Shown piece after piece: positions 54,721 through 62,273 of a stretch of 64,000 nucleotides of DNA. The notes under the pieces are model-generated. The model was given only the letters and a program-made list of their open reading frames with translations, was not told the DNA's origin and made no database searches. Numbering within the stretch: the first letter of the stretch is position 1; each line of letters starts with the position of its first letter. The position numbers were made by a program, and so were the translations under genes. The DNA comes from Amphibacillus sp052055485 (GTDB lineage: Bacteria; Bacillota; Bacilli; Bacillales; Amphibacillaceae), in contig NZ_CP197171.1 in assembly GCF_052055485.1 (NCBI RefSeq), forward strand, positions 186,001 through 250,000, written 5' to 3'.

Positions 54721-55524
54721 TCAATTATTATATCCTAGCTTCTGTTTTAAAATAGTCAAAACACCCTCATCATCGTTAGACGGAGCAACATGTTCAGCGA
54801 TTTTCAAAACTTCTGGACTAGCATTGGCCATGGCATAGCCATAACCAGCATATTTCAACATCTCTATATCATTTCCCCCATCACCAAAAGCGATGATATC
54901 AGATGATGGTATTCCCCAATTCTTTTGTAATAAACTCAAACCATTCGCTTTATGTAAACCTGGGATAATTAAGTCAATTGATCTATTCCCACTCGAAACA
55001 GCAGAAACTTCACCAGCTAGCTGTTCATTTATCTTTTTCAAATAATGATTTGTTTCTTCTTCCGGAACGGCTATAGCAAATTTAAAAAGTTTATCATTTT
55101 TCACTTCACGTAATGAGTTAACAGACTCCAAACGATGATAGTACTTTGCCATATGTTTTTTAAACTGCGCTGATTCTGATTCCAGAATATAAGCACTTTT
55201 CCGACCACAAAGAACAATGTGAACATTTTCTTGATCAAGAAGAAGATCTAAAACTTTTTCAACTACATGAGGAGACATTTGACCACAAAAAATTTCTTTT
55301 CCTTCCTCAATGACGAGCGCACCATTTTCAGCGACAAATGATAATTCATGATGGATGTCAGGGAAGAAAGATCTCAACTGGTAATATTGGTTTCCACTAG
55401 CCACAACAAATTTGATCTTTTCCGCTTTTACTTTTGAATAAATCTCTGTGAAAAGCTCCTTGTTGTATGCACTTTTTGAATTTAAAAACGTTCCATCCAT
55501 GTCGACCGCAATCATTTTTAACAT
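54721..55524 (-). CDS. Cof-type HAD-IIB family phosphatase
   Basis: 267 residues. Motif I AVDMDGTFLNSKS, motif II FVVASGNQYYQL, motif III lysine in LHKANGL and motif IV IIAFGDGGNDIEML. Closest in style to YidA/SupH-type sugar phosphatases. ATG 55524 after GGAGGGATAATTA. Single gene; substrate unknown. It is a paralog of the product at 49586-50419 but not closely similar. Confidence 0.9.
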   Translation of the reverse strand: MLKMIAVDMDGTFLNSKSAYNKELFTEIYSKVKAEKIKFVVASGNQYYQLRSFFPDIHHELSFVAENGALVIEEGKEIFCGQMSPHVVEKVLDLLLDQENVHIVLCGRKSAYILESESAQFKKHMAKYYHRLESVNSLREVKNDKLFKFAIAVPEEETNHYLKKINEQLAGEVSAVSSGNRSIDLIIPGLHKANGLSLLQKNWGIPSSDIIAFGDGGNDIEMLKYAGYGYAMANASPEVLKIAEHVAPSNDDEGVLTILKQKLGYNN

Positions 55525-55815
55525 TAATTATCCCTCCATATTTGCCTAGCCATTTACAATCATTTACTAAAGCAACATTATAAATGTGGTTTAATAAGTT
55601 GTCAATCAGCAGTAGTAAACAAAACTTTTCAACTTAAATTTTCTCTATTTAAGAATATTAATTAGCAGGCAACAACACCCTAAGGTTAGCAGGTTTTAGA
55701 ACACAATCTAAAACAAATGATAACAGATTAAATAAAAATATTTTTATTGATAAAAACTTTTTCAGTTTTTAAAGGGTATATAGAGTAGAGGCGTTTAAAA
55801 GGGAGGTTGGCACTT

Positions 55816-56343
55816 TTGTTTGACCGGGATATAAAACTGATGAAAAAAATAAATAAAGGCAACAAGCATGCGTTTAAAAAATTATACGACAGCTATGCAG
55901 ATTATGCCCTTCGTACAGCTTATGGCATCACAAAAAACAAACATGATGCAGCAGATATTGTTCAGGAAACCTTTATCAAGGTGTTTCGAAATGCGGGGTC
56001 TTTTGATATGACTAGGCCTTTCAAGCCCTGGTTCTATCAAATACTGGTTAATGAGGCAAGAAGGTTTATAAAAAAACAATCTAAGCAAGCAATTCCTGTC
56101 GATACGGAGGAAACATTAGATTTTTTTCATCAGACAAAAGAAACAAAGGGGGATTTGATCCTTGATCTTGAAGCATTGGATCCAAATGATCGAACCATTC
56201 TTATTTTAAAATATATCAATGGATTTAAAGAAAAAGAAATTGCCGAAATGCTGAAACTGAATATAAACACAGTGAAATCAAGACTTTATAAAGCAAGACG
56301 ACGGTTAAAATCAGCCATGGGAGGTGAAGATGATGAAAAATGA
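55816..56343 (+). CDS. ECF-type RNA polymerase sigma factor
   Basis: 175 residues. Region 2 (FKKLYDSYADYALRTAYGIT, DAADIVQETFIKVFRN) and region 4 (LDPNDRTILILKYINGFKEKEIAEML, NTVKSRLYKARRRLK) are clear. TTG 55816 lies 9 bases after GGAGG; the TTG at 55807 abuts the ribosome binding site. It overlaps the anti-sigma gene by 11 bp. It probably transcribes its own operon, which ends with the asparagine-synthetase-like gene, as part of an envelope stress response. Confidence 0.92.
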   Translation: MFDRDIKLMKKINKGNKHAFKKLYDSYADYALRTAYGITKNKHDAADIVQETFIKVFRNAGSFDMTRPFKPWFYQILVNEARRFIKKQSKQAIPVDTEETLDFFHQTKETKGDLILDLEALDPNDRTILILKYINGFKEKEIAEMLKLNINTVKSRLYKARRRLKSAMGGEDDEK

Positions 56344-57106
56344 TAAGCATGTTGATAAAGAACTCAAAAAAACATTGCTGAAACAAACGGATATTGAACC
56401 AGATTTGAAAGAACAAACATGGAGCAATATTCATCAAGAACTTTTTCCATCGGACCCTTCAGAGAAAATAACCAAAACACGAAAAAGGTGGATTTCTGGA
56501 CTTGCTGTAACTGCTGCTATCTTGTTTCTATCACTAGGTATCATGACAGATACGGGGCAAGCCATGCTCAAAAATCTAAGAGATATGTTTGTCGATGAAA
56601 AACAGGAAGAAATCGAATTAGAAGGTCAGAAAGAACCGACAGACGTTCATTTGGAAACAAACGAGGAACTGAATTACATCATCTACATTGACGAAGAGCG
56701 ATATCAAATGGAAGAAATCGATGGTCGTGATCGAATTGTCACAAAAGAACCTCTTAGTGATGAATACCCTGATGTTTACATGGAAATTCATCGAGAAGAA
56801 GACACCACAACAGAAGAAACCATGGAAGCAATAAAGTCAGATATCGAAGCAGAAGGATTGGAAATTTCGAATGAAGAACGGGTAGATAACCCAATAGAAG
56901 CTGAAATCGTACAAGGAATGGGCGGAGAACATGGGGAGATTGGACACGAGTGGGATACCCCGATTCACCGATATTATGTAACGGATGAAGTAGAAGGGCA
57001 AGTATTTGTCATTAAGCAAGTGTATTTTTTAGAAGCGGCAGAAGGACATGGGGCAAGATTTGACTCCATGCTCGAAAGCTTTGAAATAGTTAGGGGAGGA
57101 AATTAA
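56333..57106 (+). CDS. Membrane-anchored anti-sigma factor
   Basis: 257 residues. A cytoplasmic N-terminus (about 1-55) precedes one transmembrane helix (WISGLAVTAAILFLSLGIMT) and an acidic extracytoplasmic domain (about 80-257) of the DUF4367 kind. No zinc-binding HxxxCxxC motif is present. Start ATG 56333 or 56330 after GGGAGGTG. Position directly after the ECF sigma gene, with overlapping frames, makes it the cognate anti-sigma. Confidence 0.82.
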   Translation: MKNDKHVDKELKKTLLKQTDIEPDLKEQTWSNIHQELFPSDPSEKITKTRKRWISGLAVTAAILFLSLGIMTDTGQAMLKNLRDMFVDEKQEEIELEGQKEPTDVHLETNEELNYIIYIDEERYQMEEIDGRDRIVTKEPLSDEYPDVYMEIHREEDTTTEETMEAIKSDIEAEGLEISNEERVDNPIEAEIVQGMGGEHGEIGHEWDTPIHRYYVTDEVEGQVFVIKQVYFLEAAEGHGARFDSMLESFEIVRGGN

Positions 57107-57110
57107 AGCA

Positions 57111-59126
57111 ATGAATGGATTTGTCGGCGTATTACTCAAACAAGATGAATTAAAATTTAGTCAAGCACACTTACAAGCAATTAAAGAATCTAGTATGGCA
57201 CAAGATACTAGCGATTATTACCAGGATTCCCAAATGGTGCTCTCTTCTAGAAAATCGCCTCAGAAGAAGAACAGTTCCCAGATTAAGATGGAAAATGAAA
57301 CTTGTACCAAACAGGAAAACCAACATGTAGCACAACAAGAAGATGCTGTGTCAACCAGCCAAGATAACTATCATGAAACTCAATCAGCTCTTTCTGTATT
57401 GACCAAACAGGAGCAATTCAATGAAACGCAACCTTTCTCTTTTGCTGAGGGACGGTACTGGTTGGTGTGGGACGGGGAAATCTATAATACTAGTACTTTA
57501 AGAAAACAACTACAGAAAAAAGACTATCATTTTCAAACCCATTCAGAGATGGAAACCATTGCTGCCCTTTTTCTCGAAAAAGGTGTTTCTGCTTTTGAAG
57601 AACTTCGGGGCAAGTTCGCCATCCTAATATGGGATAAAGAGGAAAAGAAATTATATGGTGCCAGAGATGTATTTGGGATAAAGCCACTCTATTATATGGA
57701 AAATGAATACGATATCGTATTTGCATCAGAAAAAAAATCGATTTCATTACTGAATCAGCAAAATAAGCTTGATCGAAAAGCATTCCAGCATTATTTATCC
57801 TTTCAGTATGTACCAGAGCCGCTGACAATGACAGAAGGTATCAATAAATTGGAAGCAGGACATTTTTTTATCAAAGAATGGCAGGGCACCATCGAAAAAC
57901 ATCGATATTTTCATACAGCATTTGAGCCAGTTCAGACTAATGAAAATCAGATCATACGACGCATTCAAGAGGTGCTTTTTGATTCGGTTAATGTTCACTT
58001 GCAAGGCGATACTTCTATCGGCTCTTTTCTTTCCGGGGGCATTGATTCAACAATGATTGCGGCGATGGCTAAACAAATCGATCCAAATATCAAGACCTTT
58101 TCCGTTGGCTTTGATCAGGCTGGCTATTCAGAGATCGATATAGCTAAACGAACGGCGGAAGAACTAGATATAGAAAACATTACACGTGTTGTATCACCAG
58201 AGGAATATATTGATCAGCTCCCAAAAATTATCTGGCATTTAGAGGATCCACTAGCAGATCCCGCTTGCATTCCTCTTTATTTTATAAGTGAGAAAGCAAA
58301 AAAACATGTAGATACCGTCCTCTCCGGTGAAGGAGCTGATGAATTATTTGGAGGGTACACGATATATCGCGAACCAAAAGCTCTTAAGTTTTTCGAATAT
58401 TTACCTGACAAACTGCTACAAGCCATCAATAAGCTTGCAACTATTTTCCCAGAAGGCATGCGAGGAAAAAGTTTTCTAGAAAGAGGGACCACTGCCTTAA
58501 GAGAAAGATATATTGGAAATGCCAAAATCTTTGAAGAAGCAGAAAAGGCTAAAATATTAAATGACTATGATCCAAAAACAACCTATCAGTCATGGACTTC
58601 TAAGCTATTTGATCGAGTGGAAGGAATGGATCCTGTTGAGCAAATGCAGTATATCGATATACATACATGGCTAACAGGCGATATATTATTAAAAGCAGAA
58701 AAAATGACAAAAGCACATGGGTTAGAGATTCGCTCGCCATTTTTGGATAAAGAAGTGTTTCATGTGGCAAGAAGTATTTCTGTTGATGAGAAGATAGCGG
58801 ATGGCACAACGAAAGCCATTTTAAGAAAAGCGATGAAAGACATTGTTCCTGAGCATGTTATCAATCAGAAAAAACTAGGATTTCCTGTTCCAATAAAATA
58901 TTGGTTGCGCAACGAATTATACTCTTGGGCAAAAAATGTCATCTCAAAGAGTCGAACAGATGATATCATTGATAAAACTGTCATATTAGAATTATTGAAC
59001 CGCCATGCAAGTGGAAAACAGGACTATTCAAGGAAAATTTGGACTGTGCTTATGTTTATGCTATGGCATCAGGTTTTTATCGAGAATGAATATAATTTTG
59101 AAGATATTAGTAGCGACATCAATTAA
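57111..59126 (+). CDS. Asparagine-synthetase-like protein with inactivated glutaminase domain
   Basis: 671 residues. The C-terminal synthetase domain is intact: PP-loop FLSGGIDSTMIA, LSGEGADELFGGY, GLEIRSPFLD, KLGFPVPIKYW. The N-terminal class II glutaminase is not: the nucleophile Cys2 is Asn (MNGFVGVLL), the RGPD arginine region is replaced by a Gln/Ser-rich insert (about 40-105), the Asn of NGE is Asp (WDGEIYN) and the Asp of DTE is Met (SEMET). AsnB/AsnO normally make Asn from Asp, ATP and Gln. In Bacillus AsnB also amidates peptidoglycan mDAP. This one must use free ammonia or do other chemistry. Last gene of the ECF operon, 4 bp after the anti-sigma gene. Confidence 0.9.
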   Translation: MNGFVGVLLKQDELKFSQAHLQAIKESSMAQDTSDYYQDSQMVLSSRKSPQKKNSSQIKMENETCTKQENQHVAQQEDAVSTSQDNYHETQSALSVLTKQEQFNETQPFSFAEGRYWLVWDGEIYNTSTLRKQLQKKDYHFQTHSEMETIAALFLEKGVSAFEELRGKFAILIWDKEEKKLYGARDVFGIKPLYYMENEYDIVFASEKKSISLLNQQNKLDRKAFQHYLSFQYVPEPLTMTEGINKLEAGHFFIKEWQGTIEKHRYFHTAFEPVQTNENQIIRRIQEVLFDSVNVHLQGDTSIGSFLSGGIDSTMIAAMAKQIDPNIKTFSVGFDQAGYSEIDIAKRTAEELDIENITRVVSPEEYIDQLPKIIWHLEDPLADPACIPLYFISEKAKKHVDTVLSGEGADELFGGYTIYREPKALKFFEYLPDKLLQAINKLATIFPEGMRGKSFLERGTTALRERYIGNAKIFEEAEKAKILNDYDPKTTYQSWTSKLFDRVEGMDPVEQMQYIDIHTWLTGDILLKAEKMTKAHGLEIRSPFLDKEVFHVARSISVDEKIADGTTKAILRKAMKDIVPEHVINQKKLGFPVPIKYWLRNELYSWAKNVISKSRTDDIIDKTVILELLNRHASGKQDYSRKIWTVLMFMLWHQVFIENEYNFEDISSDIN

Positions 59127-59175
59127 AAAATAACTTGTCATCCCTTTTTAGGTATTTGTGTAGTATAGCTCCTTT

Positions 59176-59339
59176 ATAAAACGAAACTTCAATCAGTGGG
59201 AGTTTTCGCTCTTCTCCCACTGATTGTTTAGTTGAGTGATTCAGGACATTAGCGTCCGTTATCTCCCGCCTAGCTAAATCAACTTACTTCTTTCTTCTAT
59301 TTTGAGGCAGGAGTTTTACGGACGGTTATCTGTGATAAA
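59176..59339 (+). mobile_element. 164-bp nonautonomous element, copy 1
   Basis: Identical over all 164 bp to 59800-59963. Two hairpins: AATCAGTGGGAG/CTCCCACTGATT near the left end, and CGTCCGT...CTCCCGCCT with AGGCAGGAG...ACGGACG spanning the right part. No terminal inverted repeats. It lies 49 bp after the asparagine-synthetase-like gene and 37 bp after the end of the HAAS membrane gene. Confidence 0.85.
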
Positions 59340-59376
59340 TAACCTATTTTAGAAAGGATGACAAGTTTTTTTATTT

Positions 59377-60206
59377 TTACCTATGACTTCGAAGCTTTTT
59401 TCTGAAAAAGTAGCCTATCAGAAGAGCAACAATGGCAACCAAGCCATACAGAACAAGATATACGAGGGCTGAATCATTCCAAACGATAAAGCAGGACAAT
59501 ACATAAAGGCTAATCATTATAAGCAGATTAATCCAGTCAAATCCATATTTATATGTGATGTAACAAGTGACAAAAAAGACAGCGTTTGAATTGATCAGAA
59601 TTAAATTAACGATAACGATCCCAAATCCATCATCAATTTGCCCTATTAGAAGATAGGGGGCGATAAAAAAGGCTAAAAGATAAATGAATAAAGGCAACCC
59701 ATATTTGCGTAAACTGTTCATGTTGACACTCCCTTTTAATTGAAAATGAATAATAATAATGTATACAACACAATAACAAGGAACAAGGTAGAACCAAGAA
59801 TAAAACGAAACTTCAATCAGTGGGAGTTTTCGCTCTTCTCCCACTGATTGTTTAGTTGAGTGATTCAGGACATTAGCGTCCGTTATCTCCCGCCTAGCTA
59901 AATCAACTTACTTCTTTCTTCTATTTTGAGGCAGGAGTTTTACGGACGGTTATCTGTGATAAAAAGCAGGGATTTTTTATTGATACGTTTAATGTGAGCT
60001 TGCTTTAATTCATCCCCCACTTCATCTACCCTCCCGAATTTATCCAAAGTTAATTGTAAAGCTTCTTCCTCATTGGAAGAGATTTCTCGATGCTCTTCGT
60101 AAGCTTCTAATAAATTACTATATATTTCTTTTTCTGCCTCTTTACGTTCGAGCGGATCGCTAATGGAACTAGACATTTTTTTGGCATATCGTTTTAACTC
60201 ATCCAT
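59377..60206 (-). pseudogene. HAAS-domain membrane protein gene split by a 164-bp element
   Basis: The 5' part (60206-59964, ATG 60206) codes for a HAAS/DUF1700 domain (MDELKRYAKKMSSSISDPLE ... DKFGRVDEVGDEL). It now ends in the element with codons ITDNRP and a stop (59940). The 3' part (59799-59377) codes for a membrane domain starting SWFYLVPCYCVVYIIIIHF. Removing the element (59800-59963) joins them in frame to one 221-residue protein. The 3' part could still be expressed from ATG 59721 after GGGAGTGTCAAC (114 residues). The gene is paired with a PadR regulator, as usual for HAAS proteins. Confidence 0.8.
59800..59963 (+). mobile_element. 164-bp nonautonomous element, copy 2 (inside a gene)
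   Basis: Identical to copy 1, 624 bp away, in the same orientation. Its insertion interrupts the HAAS membrane gene. Exact removal of 164 bp restores the reading frame, so no net extra bases were added beyond the repeat. Lack of terminal inverted repeats plus strong internal hairpins is reminiscent of IS200/IS605-derived elements. Confidence 0.85.
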
Positions 60207-60209
60207 TGT

Positions 60210-60533
60210 TTAACCCTCCAGCAGATTGTTTGTCACAGTTTCAAGATGACGCCATTTACCAACCAGTATTGATAATGTGTCTTTTCCCTGCTCTGTGATT
60301 TGATAATACTTTCTTTTTCTCCCCGTATCGCTTTCTTTCCAATAACCTTTAATATCCTTTGATTGTTCAAAACTATGAAGGATAGGATAAAGCGTTCCTT
60401 CTTTAATGGATACTTCTCCCTCTGTCTGTTGATGAAGTTTTTTTACTAAAGCATAACCATATAGATCTTCAGTATTAATTAATTTTAAAACTAAAATTTT
60501 AAGAATCCCTTTTAGCATTTCACGTTCAATCAT
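60210..60533 (-). CDS. PadR-family transcriptional regulator
   Basis: 107 residues. LKGILKILVLKLINTEDLYGYALVK, the wing SIKEGTLYPILHSFE and GRKRKYYQITEQGKD are characteristic. ATG 60533 after AGGTGATG. It lies 3 bp before the HAAS gene and is preceded by a double palindromic operator, so it probably represses its own operon. Confidence 0.92.
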   Translation of the reverse strand: MIEREMLKGILKILVLKLINTEDLYGYALVKKLHQQTEGEVSIKEGTLYPILHSFEQSKDIKGYWKESDTGRKRKYYQITEQGKDTLSILVGKWRHLETVTNNLLEG

Positions 60534-60548
60534 ATACATCACCTAACT

Positions 60549-60589
60549 ATATATATAGTATTACTATGCATATATATAGTATCACTATG
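60549..60589 (-). promoter_or_regulatory. Tandem PadR operator
   Basis: Two 20-bp units with a 21-bp period (60549-60568 and 60570-60589). Each contains the palindrome ATAGT-RAT-ACTAT. The site sits directly upstream of the PadR gene; such paired PadR sites are typical of autorepression. Confidence 0.7.
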
Positions 60590-61002
60590 TATGAAGTGGG
60601 TCAATAGATATTTATCCTTATAATGGAGGCAAACGCCATGTTAGCCTATCATTATATTCAATTGTGAAGAAAAATTTTCACTTATTGAGTCTCATTGAAT
60701 TTCCTTCACTAATTAGGGGAAGAGGAAGTTGTTATTTCAGTAATGATATAAAAAGGTTCATTAACATTTTGAGGATTGTCATATTAAAAGGAACTAAATC
60801 TAAATAAGAATCTGTAGCAAAATAGATTAGGTTAACTGATCCATAGAGCTGTTGCTCACCCCTCAATAACTATTTGCAAGAATATCGAAAACAATATATC
60901 TTTGATAACCTTAAATCTCATCTAGAAAAGCTGGATAACTTATTGCTTTCGATAAAGAAACTAATGGTATAATGTCATTAAAGAAATAGTGAGGAGAAGC
61001 AG
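60590..61002. other. Intergenic region between PadR and the DNA glycosylase gene
   Basis: About 410 bp upstream of two divergent genes. It should hold the promoter of the glycosylase gene, for example AT-rich sequence around 60950-60980 ahead of GTGAGGAG. I see no gene or repeat in it. Confidence 0.4.
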
Positions 61003-61650
61003 ATGACTGTTCTTAACTTACATCAATTATTTGAACGAATGTTAGAGGAAATGGGACCACAAGGCTGGTGGCCGGCTGAAACAAAAGAAGAAATAATACT
61101 AGGAGCAATTCTTGTCCAAAACACAGCTTGGGACAATGTTGAAAGATCATTAGCAAACATTCAGACATTGACTGCTTTTCAGCCTGACAAGATTTTAAAC
61201 TTGGATACTGCCACTTTGATAGAACTTATTCGGCCTAGCGGTTTTTATAAAAATAAAAGTAAAGCCATTTTAGAAATATTTCAATGGCTAAGCCATCACA
61301 ACTTTGATTTTGATCAAATAAAGCAACGATATGGTAGTGATTTGCGTAAAGAATTGCTGTCCTTACATGGGGTTGGTGAAGAAACAGCAGACGTCTTATT
61401 GCTGTATGTATTTGACGAACCCGTATTTATTGCTGATAAATATGCGCAAAAATTATTTATCTCTCTTGGTCAACCCGCAATTAATAATTATCGTCAGCTA
61501 AAAAAAAGAGTCTACCAATTTCATGAGTTTACTCTAGAAGAAGCTCAGGAATTTCACGGGCTCATTGATGAATTCGGTAAAGTCTATTTAAAAAAAGAAC
61601 AGGATTTTTCAAAAAGCTTCTTAGCTGACCATACCTTAAAGTTAGATTGA
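61003..61650 (+). CDS. HhH-GPD DNA glycosylase (MagIII/endonuclease III-like, no Fe-S cluster)
   Basis: 215 residues. LGAILVQNTAWDNVERSLAN, helix-hairpin-helix LLSLHGVGEETADVLLLYVF and the catalytic Asp in VFIADKYAQKLF. The lysine of bifunctional glycosylases is replaced by Glu (GVGEETAD) and the C-terminal four-Cys cluster is absent, as in 3-methyladenine glycosylases of the MagIII type. It probably removes alkylated bases. ATG 61003 after GTGAGGAGAAGCAG. Single gene. Confidence 0.85.
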   Translation: MTVLNLHQLFERMLEEMGPQGWWPAETKEEIILGAILVQNTAWDNVERSLANIQTLTAFQPDKILNLDTATLIELIRPSGFYKNKSKAILEIFQWLSHHNFDFDQIKQRYGSDLRKELLSLHGVGEETADVLLLYVFDEPVFIADKYAQKLFISLGQPAINNYRQLKKRVYQFHEFTLEEAQEFHGLIDEFGKVYLKKEQDFSKSFLADHTLKLD

Positions 61651-61827
61651 CTACTCTTTTATGATTATAGTTGCTTTAAAGCCTTATCGAAGAAAAATAG
61701 CTCTCACTCATTTTTAGCAGTATTTTCAGTGATCTGATCAAGGTGACTAATATTCAATAAATACTGATATAGAAGTTCTAATTTGATGTCTATTAAAAAT
61801 TGTCTCTCAGTTAACACTGCCTTTAGC

Positions 61828-62160
61828 TTACCTGTTAGGTTTTGATAGTAAGCTTTCAAAAAAAACTGCTTTGGAATCAACTAAATCCAAAAAACTAAAC
61901 CCTTTTTCATAACTGTTTTTATCAGCGGAGTAGAAGCCGTAGAAACGGGTAATATCTACTGCATAAGAGCCCAATCGTCCGTAACCCCAATCAATAATCG
62001 TAATCTCTCCATTCTCAGAAAGAACATTAATTGGCAATAAATCATCGTGAATAAAAGTCAGAGGAATTGTCTGTTGCCGATCCAAATAGGGTTGATACGC
62101 TTCTTTTAAAAGAGGGCTTTCTTTCCCCTTTATGTCTGATAAATTCGTGATTCTCTCCAT
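61828..62160 (-). pseudogene. Aminoglycoside phosphotransferase-family fragment
   Basis: 110 codons. FIHDDLLPINVLSENG is the Brenner catalytic motif and ITIIDWGYGRLG the metal-binding motif, so it is the C-lobe of an APH/choline-kinase-like protein. The whole N-terminal ATP-binding lobe is missing; an in-frame stop lies 12 bases before the ATG. The end (LLSKPNR) also falls short of the usual helical tail. Most likely a decayed gene; activity is improbable. Confidence 0.7.
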
Positions 62161-62235
62161 CAGTTGTTGTTACTCCACTTCAACAAACCACCTTTTTCGA
62201 ACATAAAACTGCTGTTTTCCGAGCCTAGACATCAA

Positions 62236-62268
62236 AGGAGCTGTCGATTTACAACAGCTCCTTCTTTA
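62236..62268 (-). terminator. Terminator of the GH1 operon
   Basis: AAGGAGCTGT and ACAGCTCCTT form a perfect 10-bp stem with a short loop, 5 bp after the GH1 stop. T-rich runs flank both sides (CTTCTTT on the plus strand, TTTG on the minus strand). Confidence 0.75.
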
Positions 62269-62273
62269 AAAAT

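Noticed and set aside
59722..59844. N-terminal extension of the membrane protein at 59377
   Set aside because: Codons 59800-59844 come from the inserted repeat; the natural upstream sequence is the HAAS domain beyond the element.
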